From the NCBI GenBank assembly GCA_016708025.1, contig JADJGQ010000001.1:620001-684000 (forward strand): a DNA stretch of 64,000 nucleotides, written 5' to 3'. Shown piece by piece: positions 16,401-25,637 of the stretch (position 1 is its first letter; each line of letters begins with the position of its first letter). This stretch comes from a bacterium. Its GTDB lineage: Bacteria; Zixibacteria; MSB-5A5; GN15; FEB-12. A program made the position numbers and the translations under genes. Under the pieces are notes generated by a model. That model searched no databases, was not told the DNA's origin, and saw only the letters and a list, made by a program, of their open reading frames with translations.

Positions 16401-16973
16401 GGTTCACGAGCCATTTATGACAACGTCGCCGAACCGAACCCGACACTCGATGTCACCGCCTGTACGATTATTCGTGGGATCGCGACTGACGACGAACCCC
16501 GCAAAGATGAAGAGCTCTGTGTCGTTGTCACCGGCACACTTGAAGAACCACAACTGGCAGTCTCCGGAGATGCCGGTTTCAGCCGTGAAGACCTGTTACC
16601 TCTGCTGGTGACTAATTCGGCAACCTCAGATGCTAACGGGAGTTCTTTTACTGGTTTGGAACAGCGACTGACGGGCCTGCTCGGGACGCAGGTGTCGCAG
16701 ATAGGATCGCGTCAATTGAGTCGGCTGGGCGTAGAAACGTTTGAGATCGATCCGCTCTATTCAGGGAAGTTCGACCCGCTTAAGTCGCGGGTAACACTTG
16801 GATTCTATACAACGCCTAGTTTATATGTGTACGGACGGTCATCCCTTTCGGGGGCGACTGGACGGGAACTAGGCTTCGAGTACCGTCTGAACAAATCATT
16901 CCTGGTGGAAGGGCGCCGCGACGAGGAAGACCTCTACCATCTCAACCTGAAACTTCACTGGGAGTTTAAATAG
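13440..16973 (+). CDS. tamB: translocation and assembly module inner-membrane protein TamB (DUF490)
   Basis: A 1177-residue protein with one N-terminal signal-anchor helix (LKILLLSIAGILLLGAGVAYYLF). It is followed by a very long, repetitive beta-strand region typical of TamB/AsmA-type bridge proteins, and a C-terminal DUF490 domain (about 850-1177) that ends in strand-rich sequence like an outer-membrane-facing cap. It is thought to span the periplasm and carry phospholipids or help barrel assembly with the Omp85 partner. The gene for that partner starts 4 nt downstream. ATG 13440 is preferred over the TTG immediately before it, since it overlaps the upstream stop. Confidence 0.92.
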   Translation: MRLWLKILLLSIAGILLLGAGVAYYLFEMHGLERIVTARLNKLMPSSLPFQVSIGDIDGSLLDDLTIRELRVRFDDSLGGQEIFYTENLSASYSWRNLIDNRINFSSVRLDSTRITLVQDSVGRFGLPTRPGPKATDSAGAIPEFVIDKLSIENLAVTVFKPNDTLQFFDINLHASIASADQTVALEITQANINSNQSRYLLSSLTGQITYSHQLVAFRDLTISRDSTHIKLNGAGGIRQKAGHITFNADNLDLRDIGPWTGAKLNGMLDLYGSITFSDSMLNGTLGMGGRFMIADINNLFMNFHFHLPQKHLVFDTVYGLILDRCAVDGSGEIIFSPKPETYRLDLAIEHFNLESLIKGTLPSDLNADIHMEGSSFKSETMLLSVTGDFYDSYFADYPIQVASGKVDITTKKVTFPEPFAIEYYGNRFEVTGDVEYSKDLSLLVNADLPNLEAYQGKLFIKELAGRAHGEASLSGSTKDPDLQAFITSDSAWIYDIFTDSLELGVNVSKIFSEQSGQVIATALNGALYDIPFDTLFTYLQLHQQVVDVDTVFFYSPDFRAMAHGYLHHRETPQKVYVDSVTLLFRDQRLYNRGQIELAVDDRGLNIERGAIASGGSMAMALGRYDYDGDLNLALSVNDIPLRAWASLFRPDFPLDGRASLQGKLGGSLRAPLFELTGEVDSVAWKDLHLGDLRMTASYRERTLTIDSSLLTSDTGIYRAHGNFNVDLDLTADSIQILDRPFDLTINATDHRFDLVEAFLPSVEYLGGDMRADVRLYGTPNAPHLEGAVTLANARLKYYDLVDTVFADSAEFRMRDNQIMVDQIEAYVKDKRAPSGKSIATIEGDLTFKQLNNIIWNIDVSLPRAFPVYYELDDIHAVVEGDLSVQGESPPEVTGDLTILSARYRANFAEAEEGSPIMAVLAGDQAWNLNINVEVPSNFWIENDDIDAEFAGFLNIIRERGEYRFIGEMEILRGQAPLFDRSWTIQSGSRAIYDNVAEPNPTLDVTACTIIRGIATDDEPRKDEELCVVVTGTLEEPQLAVSGDAGFSREDLLPLLVTNSATSDANGSSFTGLEQRLTGLLGTQVSQIGSRQLSRLGVETFEIDPLYSGKFDPLKSRVTLGFYTTPSLYVYGRSSLSGATGRELGFEYRLNKSFLVEGRRDEEDLYHLNLKLHWEFK

Positions 16974-16976
16974 TCC

Positions 16977-18863
16977 GTGCGCCGGTTGCTACTGCTTTTC
17001 GCATTTTTCCTCCTCGGATCTGTGGTTCAGGCCGCCGACCGTAACAGCCAGCGTTGGATGTTTCGCGAGCCGAAGATTACCAAAATCACAATTATCGGCA
17101 ACCACTTCTTCGATGAAGGGGATATCAAGGCGAAGCTCTACTCGCGGTCTGCCAATTTTTGGCGCGGACTCCGCGGCGAACGGAGAATGAAGGTCCAACG
17201 GGAAATGCCGCGCCGGGATTCACTCGAGGTCACGTATCTCTATCTGACCGAGGGGTTTCTTGATGTGTCCGTGCAGACGGCCTACTTACCCCGCTTTGCC
17301 GATTCGATCAATGAAGCCGAGGTGCGCATTACGATCACCGAAGGTCGCCGCTACTATTACGGCCAGGCAACCGTCCAGGGGGATTTCCCACCGAAATTCA
17401 GGGGTGATTTTGTTAAGATAGCCAATCGCATGCCGCCCGGGAGAGCCGTCAACCCAGTAGTACTTCGGCAGGCCGAATTCGACATGAAATCTATCCTGGC
17501 GAACAATGGCTACCCGTATGCCCAGGTGATCCACACTTTTGATCTCTTCGACTCCCTGGGCTATTCGCCCACGACCTTTTCGATCAATGCAGGTCCGCTC
17601 GTTTATTTCGGAAAGGTGAGGATCGAAGGGATCGACGATTACCCCGAAAAGGTGGCGCTTCGCGAATTAAAGATCAAGACCGGCTCGTTGTACAAGCGGG
17701 AAGATATTCTCGACTCTCAACAGCGACTTTATGAATCGGGATACTTCAGCACGCTGACTTTGTCGACCGACCCGAATTCGCCGGATAGCCTTAATCCCGA
17801 CTTCCTCCTGCGCGTGCGCGAGCGGAAGCCGATGTATGCTACTTTCCAGACCGGTGCCGCCCAATCGAAAGTCCGTGATCTGCTCTGGGATTTCACCTTC
17901 CTCTTCGGTAAACGGAATTTTCTGGGGACGCGCCGGGTGGAACTTTCTTCGAGTTACCAGTTCGCGCTTGGCTCGGACAGTCGACTGCTCAACCATATCT
18001 ATCGGGCACGCTACACCCAACCCTGGTTTCTCGGTATTCGCATGCCGCTTGATTTGACGGGCGAAGTCCGACCTGAAGTGAAGTCAGCTACGCAAGACTA
18101 CGATGTCAGTTCCTGGTCCGTGGCCGCCTCGACTACGCGCAAATTCGGCCAGTATGCGGCCATTCGCTTCGGATTCGAATATCAGTCAGTTACCATCACG
18201 GGAGTCCCAGAGGACCAGGTCGAGATCAAGGCAGAGGAGGAGGGCCTTTCCAATCGCCGGAAGCTTATCTTCGACTTTAGAAGGGACAGTAGAGACAATG
18301 TCTTCATACCGAGCCGGGGCGCGGTTCTCGATGGTTCACTGCAATACTATGGCGGGTTCCTTGGTGGCGACGAAGATTTCATGAAAGCGGAGCTCTCCTT
18401 CGCCAGCTTCCAAGTGGTCTGGCCAGGCTGGATCTCCGCGACTCGGATAAAGGGGGGATGGGCGGACGCGTTCGGAGCGGGGACCGTCATTCCATTGGAA
18501 GATCGCTTTTATCTAGGCGGAGCAAATTCCATTCGTGGATTCCGCGAGAATTCGCTCGGTCCACAAAGCGATGGCCAACCAACCGGCGCGCAAGTCTATG
18601 CCATCTTCAACCAGGAGTTCCGCTGGAAAACCTTGCAGATCACGCGATCCTGGCCCCTTTACCAGTCACTTTTCTTCGATATGGGGAACGGGTTCGATAC
18701 CTGGGACCAACTCCAGTTCAACGATTTTGCCTTTGCTCTTGGAACCGGTGTTCAGATTGTCACCCCCGCCGGTCCGCTCCGCATCGACTATGCCCGAACG
18801 GTCAAATCGCAACGTTATCCCTTGGCCGACCGCTGGCACTTTACTATCTTGTACGCGTTCTAG
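16977..18863 (+). CDS. tamA: Omp85-family outer-membrane protein (TamA/BamA-like)
   Basis: A 628-residue protein with signal peptide (MRRLLLLFAFFLLGSVVQAA), about three POTRA modules (35-110, 115-195, 200-275) and a 16-strand-type barrel (290-628). It contains the GGANSIRGF loop, the counterpart of the conserved VRGF/Y motif, and ends in phenylalanine. GTG 16977 is the start, 4 nt after tamB. Because of that pairing, TamA is a better name than BamA, which normally has five POTRA domains, but the assignment by length and context is not absolute. Its role is insertion or assembly of outer-membrane proteins. Confidence 0.88.
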   Translation: MRRLLLLFAFFLLGSVVQAADRNSQRWMFREPKITKITIIGNHFFDEGDIKAKLYSRSANFWRGLRGERRMKVQREMPRRDSLEVTYLYLTEGFLDVSVQTAYLPRFADSINEAEVRITITEGRRYYYGQATVQGDFPPKFRGDFVKIANRMPPGRAVNPVVLRQAEFDMKSILANNGYPYAQVIHTFDLFDSLGYSPTTFSINAGPLVYFGKVRIEGIDDYPEKVALRELKIKTGSLYKREDILDSQQRLYESGYFSTLTLSTDPNSPDSLNPDFLLRVRERKPMYATFQTGAAQSKVRDLLWDFTFLFGKRNFLGTRRVELSSSYQFALGSDSRLLNHIYRARYTQPWFLGIRMPLDLTGEVRPEVKSATQDYDVSSWSVAASTTRKFGQYAAIRFGFEYQSVTITGVPEDQVEIKAEEEGLSNRRKLIFDFRRDSRDNVFIPSRGAVLDGSLQYYGGFLGGDEDFMKAELSFASFQVVWPGWISATRIKGGWADAFGAGTVIPLEDRFYLGGANSIRGFRENSLGPQSDGQPTGAQVYAIFNQEFRWKTLQITRSWPLYQSLFFDMGNGFDTWDQLQFNDFAFALGTGVQIVTPAGPLRIDYARTVKSQRYPLADRWHFTILYAF

Positions 18864-18928
18864 TACCACTGTGCTGGGTCCCTGAATTCGACCCCACTTT
18901 GTTCTCATAGAAAGAACGGAAAACAGGT

Positions 18929-20095
18929 ATGCAGTTGATCTATTTGGACCATAACGCCACCACGCCGGTTGATCCGGAAGTAGTCGAAGCGATGCTTCCG
19001 CACTTGACAGACGACTTCGGTAACGCAAGCTCTGTCCATCAGTTCGGGCGGTCAGCTAAAGTAGCACTTGAATCAGCACGAGAGTCTATTGCCTCGTTCA
19101 TCAACTGCCTTCCGTCCGAGCTCTTCTTCACCTCAGGCGGTACCGAGTCAGACAATTTGGCGATTCTTGGCACCGCCACACACTTCCGGGGGAAGAAAAA
19201 GCATCTGGGAGTGGCGGCCAATGAGCACCACGCCGTAATCGAATCCGCCGAGCATCTTCACCACAAAGAAGGATTCGATCTGTCGCTTTTGCCGGTCGAT
19301 GCGGAGGGGTTTGCCCACGCTGACCAGCTTCGGCCGCTGCTTCGCGAGGACAGCTTTCTGGTTTCAGTGATGCATGCCAACAATGAGACCGGCACGATCC
19401 AGGACCTTCGTCCGCTGGCGGATGTCGCCCACGAAAAAAACGTCCTTTTCCATACCGATGCGGTCCAGTCGATCGGGAAAGTGAAGGTTGATGTCAAAGC
19501 GCTTGGCGTAGATATGCTGTCGCTTACTGGACATAAGATTTACGGACCCAAAGGGACTGGCGCCCTGTTTATTCGACAGGGAATCAAAATATCCCCGCTC
19601 ATGTACGGTGGGTCACACGAGAAAAAGCGTCGCCCCGGCACCGAAAACGTCGCTGGCGCTGTCGGCTTGGCCAAGGCTCTGGAGATCGCGGGCAAACGGA
19701 TGGACACAGATTTCGCACGCATGCAGGAGCTGGCCGACTACTTCCTTGGAAAACTGGAAACCGCGATTCCCGATGTCAAATTCAATGGCCCGCGTAGCAA
19801 CCGCATTCCACAAACGGTCAATGTTTCGTTCAAGGGGACCACAGGCGAACCGATTATTCTCGGTTTGGATATGGAAGGGATTGCCGTCGCTTCAGGCTCA
19901 GCCTGCACCTCAGGCGCGACTGAGCCATCGCACGTGCTGACTGCGATGGGGATACCGGCTAATATCGCCAATGGTGCTATCCGCTTTTCGCTTGGACGCT
20001 CCACGACCAGGGAGCAGCTCGACTACGTCCTGCGTGTTCTCCCGCCGATTGTCGAGCGACTTCGGGCCATGTCACCGGAGTACAACCGCACCTGA
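18929..20095 (+). CDS. iscS: cysteine desulfurase (NifS/IscS family)
   Basis: A 388-residue PLP enzyme. It has YLDHNATTPVDP at the N-terminus, PLP-contact NEHHAVIES, the Schiff-base lysine Lys203 in LTGHKIYGPKG, and the mobile catalytic Cys326 in SGSACTSG. It removes sulfur from cysteine for Fe-S clusters and tRNA thiolation. The loop type is that of IscS/NifS rather than SufS. mnmA follows 18 nt later, so the sulfur is very probably passed to tRNA through MnmA; no iscU or iscR is adjacent. No strong Shine-Dalgarno is visible before ATG 18929. Confidence 0.94.
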   Translation: MQLIYLDHNATTPVDPEVVEAMLPHLTDDFGNASSVHQFGRSAKVALESARESIASFINCLPSELFFTSGGTESDNLAILGTATHFRGKKKHLGVAANEHHAVIESAEHLHHKEGFDLSLLPVDAEGFAHADQLRPLLREDSFLVSVMHANNETGTIQDLRPLADVAHEKNVLFHTDAVQSIGKVKVDVKALGVDMLSLTGHKIYGPKGTGALFIRQGIKISPLMYGGSHEKKRRPGTENVAGAVGLAKALEIAGKRMDTDFARMQELADYFLGKLETAIPDVKFNGPRSNRIPQTVNVSFKGTTGEPIILGLDMEGIAVASGSACTSGATEPSHVLTAMGIPANIANGAIRFSLGRSTTREQLDYVLRVLPPIVERLRAMSPEYNRT

Positions 20096-20113
20096 TGCGC
20101 GGCAGATTACAGC

Positions 20114-21199
20114 ATGAGTAAGCGCGTACTGGTAGCTATGTCGGGCGGGGTTGACTCCTCCGTCGCCGCATTCCTGCTCAAGGAAGAAGGGTATGATGTC
20201 GTCGGCGCCCATATGAAATTGTGGGACTATGTAGATGTCGGTGGCGATGTCTACCGAGATGGCCGATGCTGCACGCTTGATTCGATAACGGACTGTCGCT
20301 TTGTCTGTGATTCGATAGGCGCACCGTTTTACGTGCTGAACCTGTCGGCTCACTTCCGCGACACCGTGATCGAGAACTTCGTCTCTGAGTATCGCGCTGG
20401 CCGTACTCCCAATCCCTGTGTGCGCTGTAATTCAGATGTCAAGTGGAACGCCTTCCTGCAGAAGGCGCGCGAAGTCGGATGCGACTATATCGCTACCGGG
20501 CATTATGCGTTTATTGAGCAAGGGGAGAACGGGCGCTACTACGTGCGCAAAGGAGTCGATGCCACCCGCGATCAGTCGTACGTTCTCTGGGGAGTTACCC
20601 AGGAGGCGCTCGCGCAAACGCTGATGCCTCTCGGCGGACTGCTCAAGAGCAAAGTGCGTGAGATTGCCCAGACTCATAATCTCAGAACGGCCACCAAGCC
20701 GGAATCGCGCGAGATCTGCTTTGTCGCCGACAACAACTACCGCCGCTTTCTCAGCGAATATGAAGAGAAGCAGGGACGCCGCTTTGAAAAGGGGGAGATT
20801 CGGCACGAGTCCGGAAGGCTGCTCGGTTATCACGACGGGACCGCCTTTTTTACTATTGGTCAGCGCAAGGGACTGGGGATTGCCCACCCGACTCCACTTT
20901 ACGTGCAACGGATCGATGTTGAGGCAAATCAGGTGATTGTGGGAGATAATGATGGTCTCTTTAAACAGGAATTGGTCGCCGAACAGATCAATTGGATCGC
21001 TCGTTTGCCGGGTCGTGAACCGTTTGAGGCCGAAGTCAAGATTCGCTATCTGCATCAGCCTGGGCATGCCACGGTCACTCCCTTGACTGACAGTTCCGCC
21101 CGCGTTATATTCAATGACAGTCAGCGTGCGATCTCGCCCGGGCAGTCAGTTGTGTTTTATGAAGGTGATATTCTACTGGGCGGTGGGATAATCGCTTAG
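20114..21199 (+). CDS. mnmA: tRNA-specific 2-thiouridylase MnmA
   Basis: A 361-residue enzyme that makes 2-thiouridine at wobble position 34 of Glu, Gln and Lys tRNAs. The ATP pyrophosphatase loop SGGVDSS is at residues 10-16. The two catalytic cysteines are Cys102 (NPCVRCN) and Cys202 (SREICFV). GHYA and the C-terminal beta-barrel with GLGIAHPTPLYV are also seen. The length is normal. It accepts sulfur from the desulfurase encoded just upstream, a frequent pairing. Confidence 0.96.
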   Translation: MSKRVLVAMSGGVDSSVAAFLLKEEGYDVVGAHMKLWDYVDVGGDVYRDGRCCTLDSITDCRFVCDSIGAPFYVLNLSAHFRDTVIENFVSEYRAGRTPNPCVRCNSDVKWNAFLQKAREVGCDYIATGHYAFIEQGENGRYYVRKGVDATRDQSYVLWGVTQEALAQTLMPLGGLLKSKVREIAQTHNLRTATKPESREICFVADNNYRRFLSEYEEKQGRRFEKGEIRHESGRLLGYHDGTAFFTIGQRKGLGIAHPTPLYVQRIDVEANQVIVGDNDGLFKQELVAEQINWIARLPGREPFEAEVKIRYLHQPGHATVTPLTDSSARVIFNDSQRAISPGQSVVFYEGDILLGGGIIA

Positions 21200-21237
21200 T
21201 CCGGACTCCCGCTTCGCCCGCGCTTCACGGAGGAATT

Positions 21238-21915
21238 ATGGTACAAGCTCGCTTTCTCGGTCACTCCTGCGTGACCCTCACCGATGGATATATCCGGCTC
21301 ATTATTGACCCGTTTCTGACTGGCAACCCGCTTGCCTCGATGAAAGCGGAAGAAGTCGAGACAAACTATGTGCTGGTCAGCCATGGTCATGGCGACCATT
21401 TCGGCGATACCCTGCAGATCTGCCAAAAGAACGACTGCCTGCTGATCGCCAACTACGAGATCTGCATGTATGCCGCCAAGTACGGCGTCAAAGTTCACCC
21501 AATGCATATCGGCGGCTCACACAAATTCGACTTCGGCAGGGTCAAACTGACGATCGCTCATCACGGCTCAGGTGGTGGTGAAGATGCATCGGTCTATATG
21601 GGTCCGGCGACCGGATTCCTGATAGAGATCGGGGAACGGACCATTTACCATCCTGGCGATACCGGCCTCTTTTATGACATGAAACTGATCGGAGATATGA
21701 ATCACATCGACCTGGCATTTTTGCCGATCGGGGACAACTTCACGATGGGGATCGATGACGCGGTTAAGGCGGTCGAATTCCTTCGTCCCAAGACCGTGGT
21801 CCCGATTCACTATGATACATTTCCCGTGATTGAAGCTGGTCCGGAGATATTTGCCCAGAAAGTCACCGGCCCTCGCGTGGTGATCCTTAAGCCCGGTGAG
21901 GCCCTTGAGATCTAA
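21238..21915 (+). CDS. UPF0173-type metal-dependent hydrolase (MBL fold)
   Basis: A 225-residue metallo-beta-lactamase-fold protein with the metal motif SHGHGDHFGD (HxHxDH), AHHGSGG, the aspartate in HPGDTGLF and the late histidine in VPIHYDTF. This matches the UPF0173 family (YtkL-like), whose substrate is not established. It has an excellent GGAGG Shine-Dalgarno 6 nt before ATG 21238 and is followed by a terminator, so it probably ends the desulfurase-mnmA operon. Confidence 0.9.
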   Translation: MVQARFLGHSCVTLTDGYIRLIIDPFLTGNPLASMKAEEVETNYVLVSHGHGDHFGDTLQICQKNDCLLIANYEICMYAAKYGVKVHPMHIGGSHKFDFGRVKLTIAHHGSGGGEDASVYMGPATGFLIEIGERTIYHPGDTGLFYDMKLIGDMNHIDLAFLPIGDNFTMGIDDAVKAVEFLRPKTVVPIHYDTFPVIEAGPEIFAQKVTGPRVVILKPGEALEI

Positions 21916-21938
21916 AAACGATGGGTACTGGTTTGACT

Positions 21939-21968
21939 GGCAGATTCGAATCCGGATCTGCCGTTTTT
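21939..21968 (+). terminator. Rho-independent terminator
   Basis: GGCAGAT (21939-21945) pairs with ATCTGCC (21956-21962), 10-nt loop, followed by GTTTTT. Confidence 0.75.
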
Positions 21969-22010
21969 CGTCTATGCGCACCGCCGTATGCGCGTGAGTC
22001 GCTTTTAAAC

Positions 22011-22039
22011 TTGTCAGTCCCCGAACGTTTTTCTACAAT
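22011..22039 (+). promoter_or_regulatory. sigma-70 promoter for the asmA gene
   Basis: TTGTCA (22011-22016), exactly 17 nt, TACAAT (22034-22039). A second TACAAT sits at 22063-22068, 5 nt before the ATG, without a matching -35 box. Confidence 0.7.
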
Positions 22040-22073
22040 GCTTCGAGAACAGCCAAAAGGTGTACAATAATCG

Positions 22074-24932
22074 ATGAAAAAGATGCTGAAAATAGCCGCG
22101 TGGGGAGTCGGATCTCTGGTCGCTCTGATCGTTCTGGCGGTCATTCTGCTCCAGCTTTTCTTCCCGGTCGACAAAGTCCGATCAATGGCCGTCGAAAAGG
22201 CCAGCGCCGCGCTCAAACGGCCGATTGAGATCGGAGATGTTTCGCTTTCATTTTGGGGTGGATTGGGAGTCAGGCTCGATAGCGTGACGATCGGCAATCC
22301 GGCCGGATTCGAAGGTCCCGCATTTCTCACCACTGACAACATAGACATCAAATTGCGCTTGTTGCCGCTCATCTCGTCGGAGTTCAGGGTCAATCGGCTC
22401 ATCATCAATCGGCCCGTGCTGAATATGATGAAACTCCCTGACGGCACAAACAACTACACCTTGGCCAAACCGACCGATACCGGTCTGGTCGGTGCCGCAG
22501 GCGCAATACCGCCTGAGGGTCAGACTGCCGCTGCCGCGGTCAGTTTCGAAAAGCTCGAGATCCACTCCGGCATGGTCAACTACTCCAATGATTCCGGCGG
22601 CTTTAGCATGCAGGCGGAAAACCTCGAACTTTCCACCGATCTGGAGAATCCAACTGAGGGTGTCTACTCCTCAAACGGGAAACTGAAGGTCGATTCACTG
22701 CGTGTGACTTCCAAACAGCCCGTTCCGACTGTCCGCGCCGAATTGCTGTACTCGGCAACCTATGACATGAAGAAGCGCCATATCGTCATCGACCGCGCTG
22801 ATTTCCGATTTAATGAGATCGATCTCGATCTGGCCGGAGAGTTCTTCCATACTGCCGGAGCCGAGCGGGGGAAAGCCACGCTGAAGGCCGAGCAGGTCTC
22901 TATTGAGCAAGTGCTGAGTCTGCTCCCCGCCCAATCAGCCAAAGAGCTGCAGAATTTCCGCGTCTCCGGAGATTTCGCAGTCGATATGGATGTCGATTAC
23001 AATGCCTCGCGCACCGGCAGCGCCCTTATCTATTCTGGTTCGGCGGTCTTCACCGATGTCTACCTGGCACGTCGCGACATGATAGGCGAACTCAAATTCC
23101 GCCGGATCGTTGTCGATGCCAAGCCAGACAACGCCCGTTTGAATGTCCAGGATGGGACTTTCGACGGCCGACCGATCAAGGCGAACATTCTGGTCACCAA
23201 CTTTGCCGCACCGCAGGTGAATGGCGAACTCTCAGGTTATCTCGACTTCATCTTCTTGCGGCCTTTCCTTCCGCAGCGTGGCGGACATCAACTGGAGGGG
23301 CTTGCGCGATTCGATTTCCAGTTCAATGGCCCGGTCAAAGACTACCGCAGTATGAACTTTTCCGGTGACATCGCCGTCGAGAGAGGAAAGTACAGCGCCA
23401 CATTCCTGCCTCAGCCGATCGACAGCTTCACACTGGATGCATATTTCGACCAGAAACTGGTCAATGTCCGCGAATTTTATGGACGGACCGCTTCCGCACA
23501 ACTCGGCTTTCAGGGGCGCGTCGAAAATCTGATCCCATATATCCTGGCTGATTCTATCGCGGCTCGCGAGATCGCGATGACGGCAGATGGTGCGATCAAG
23601 GGCGCGGTCGATCTGGTCATGCTCCAGCCGTTCCTTCCAGCCGCTCGCCAACCGAAATTGACCGGCAGAATGAATATTGATCTGGCGCTGAGCGGCTCGA
23701 CCAAGGACCTCGAAAACATCCGGCCGCGGGGGAGAGTCTCGTTCGTTAATGCAACTTATTCCGATACCGCGCTTCCCGAACCGATACGGCTGTTTAATGC
23801 CGATCTGGTGCTTTCTCCCGATACGATAACGGTAGAGAAGATGCAGGTCGACTTTGTCTCGAGCAATGCGTCGTTCCAGGGGAAGCTCAGCGAGCCGTTC
23901 CCCTATTTCCTCCCGCTCAAGACCGTTGATCGCACCAAGCTGAAAAAACCGTTTTTTCAGTTCCGGCTGGCATCGACCCGCTTTGATTCCGACAAACTCT
24001 TTCCGGAGGCCACCCCGGGGACCGAGGGCGAGATTCAGCGGAAACCGACCGACACACTTCCGTCACTGCTGCTTCCGGATATTGACGGCGCCGGTACCAT
24101 GGCGATTGACACCTTGATCTACAGTGCGATCGAACTCACGAATATCAAAGGGAAAGCGAAGATTGAGAATCGTCGCATCAACCTGTATGACATCACGGGC
24201 AATGCCTACACTGGTCAGGTGGCGGGGCAGACGACGATCGATTTGAACGACTTCAACGCGCCCAAATACACCGGGCAATACACTGCCACCAATATCGAGG
24301 CCAACGATTTCCTGACCCGCTTCACCAAGTTTGGTGGCTACCTGTTCGGGAAGGTCAATGTGAATGGCACGTATAGTGCCACCGGCTGGGAACCTGAGCA
24401 GTTTCTCAATTCATTGACCATGAACGGCGATGGCGCCATGCAGGAAGGGAAGCTGACCCTCGGTGCGAATATGCATCAGAATCTGCAGACGCTCGGCGAA
24501 AAGGCCGGCCTGAAGGTCGACAAAGAACAGCTATTGAAGACGCTTCGCAGTAAGATCAAAGTTCAGGATGGAAAGGTCATCCTCGACAAACTAACCACCG
24601 CACTTGGGGGGCTAGGCGATGCCGAAGTCGAAGGGTACTATTCGTTCGACAACAGCATCAAGTACGACGGAGCCATTCTACTGACCAAAGAACTCTCCCA
24701 AAGCTATGCATCCAAGAATGGTCTGGTCGGTTCACTGTTGCTCGACTCAAAAACACAACGCCTGCGTATTCCGCTGGTCATCGGCGGTACTTTCGAGAAG
24801 CCGACCATCGAACTGAATTATGCCGCCTTGACCGGCAAACTAGGGGAGTCCGTCAAGCAGGAGACAAAGAAGGCGATCGAAGAAGGAGCGAGCAACCTCC
24901 TCAAGAAGCTCACCGGGGATAAGAAGAAGTAG
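22074..24932 (+). CDS. asmA: AsmA family protein
   Basis: A 952-residue inner-membrane-anchored periplasmic protein. The N-terminus is a signal anchor (IAAWGVGSLVALIVLAVILLQLFF), followed directly by the AsmA domain start (VEKASAALKRPIEIGDVSLSFW) and long strand-rich repeats. The C-terminal 200 residues contain the DGAMQEGKLTLGANMHQNLQ region typical of AsmA_2. The family is related to TamB and is associated with outer-membrane lipid transport and biogenesis. Whether it forms a pair with another protein here is not evident. The gene symbol denotes the family, not proven orthology. Confidence 0.85.
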   Translation: MKKMLKIAAWGVGSLVALIVLAVILLQLFFPVDKVRSMAVEKASAALKRPIEIGDVSLSFWGGLGVRLDSVTIGNPAGFEGPAFLTTDNIDIKLRLLPLISSEFRVNRLIINRPVLNMMKLPDGTNNYTLAKPTDTGLVGAAGAIPPEGQTAAAAVSFEKLEIHSGMVNYSNDSGGFSMQAENLELSTDLENPTEGVYSSNGKLKVDSLRVTSKQPVPTVRAELLYSATYDMKKRHIVIDRADFRFNEIDLDLAGEFFHTAGAERGKATLKAEQVSIEQVLSLLPAQSAKELQNFRVSGDFAVDMDVDYNASRTGSALIYSGSAVFTDVYLARRDMIGELKFRRIVVDAKPDNARLNVQDGTFDGRPIKANILVTNFAAPQVNGELSGYLDFIFLRPFLPQRGGHQLEGLARFDFQFNGPVKDYRSMNFSGDIAVERGKYSATFLPQPIDSFTLDAYFDQKLVNVREFYGRTASAQLGFQGRVENLIPYILADSIAAREIAMTADGAIKGAVDLVMLQPFLPAARQPKLTGRMNIDLALSGSTKDLENIRPRGRVSFVNATYSDTALPEPIRLFNADLVLSPDTITVEKMQVDFVSSNASFQGKLSEPFPYFLPLKTVDRTKLKKPFFQFRLASTRFDSDKLFPEATPGTEGEIQRKPTDTLPSLLLPDIDGAGTMAIDTLIYSAIELTNIKGKAKIENRRINLYDITGNAYTGQVAGQTTIDLNDFNAPKYTGQYTATNIEANDFLTRFTKFGGYLFGKVNVNGTYSATGWEPEQFLNSLTMNGDGAMQEGKLTLGANMHQNLQTLGEKAGLKVDKEQLLKTLRSKIKVQDGKVILDKLTTALGGLGDAEVEGYYSFDNSIKYDGAILLTKELSQSYASKNGLVGSLLLDSKTQRLRIPLVIGGTFEKPTIELNYAALTGKLGESVKQETKKAIEEGASNLLKKLTGDKKK

Positions 24933-24956
24933 TCTTGGATTTGTGCCGGAGTATCA

Positions 24957-25637
24957 GTGGACTGGTTAATTCACCAGATTGATATCCTCTCTCGTATCTT
25001 CTATTACCTGATCCAGACAGTCCACTGGACTATCCTGATCTCAGTGCTGGCCTATGCGCTCGCACTCTGCCTGGGGCTCTGTTTTGGGATCATGCGGCTG
25101 TCCCCAAATAGATTTGTACGCATCATTGCCGGAACCTATGTAAATGTCCTTCGCGGCATTCCCCTTTTGGTCCTGATATTCTTCTTCTACTTCGGACTTG
25201 GCGCGGTGGTCAATATGGATCGCTTTGTGGCCGGCGTACTCGCGGTCGGCATTTGTTACGGTGCCTACCTTGCGGAGACTTTTCGAAGCGGCATCCAGGC
25301 GATCGACTACGGCCAGCATGAAGCGGCCATGTCGCTTGGCATGACCCGCTGGCAAACGCTCAGACATATCATCCTGCCGCAATCCGTCCGCATTGTGGTT
25401 CCACCGGCCGCGAACGAATTCATTGCCTGCCTGAAAGACTCATCACTCGTCTCGATCATCGGGCTTCGCGAACTGACTCGCGCCGGCAGAGAGTATTCGT
25501 CGCAGTACTTTCTTGATTTCCACACCTGGCTGATGGTTGCTCTTATCTACCTGATACTCACCTTCTCCCTGACCCGGCTGGTGAAGTTGATCGAGCGCAA
25601 AGTCGCCGTGCATGGCTACGGAGTGGAAAAGCGATGA
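24957..25637 (+). CDS. amino acid ABC transporter permease (HisM/GlnP family)
   Basis: A 226-residue membrane protein with five predicted helices and the permease EAA loop [21 protein letters not shown] (about residues 121-141), followed by [23 protein letters not shown], the signature of polar amino-acid permeases. It starts at GTG 24957 and overlaps the ATPase gene by 4 nt. No periplasmic binding protein is encoded next to it, so the substrate (glutamine, arginine or another polar amino acid) cannot be told. Confidence 0.93.
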   Translation: MDWLIHQIDILSRIFYYLIQTVHWTILISVLAYALALCLGLCFGIMRLSPNRFVRIIAGTYVNVLRGIPLLVLIFFFYFGLGAVVNMDRFVAGVLAVGICYGAYLAETFRSGIQAIDYGQHEAAMSLGMTRWQTLRHIILPQSVRIVVPPAANEFIACLKDSSLVSIIGLRELTRAGREYSSQYFLDFHTWLMVALIYLILTFSLTRLVKLIERKVAVHGYGVEKR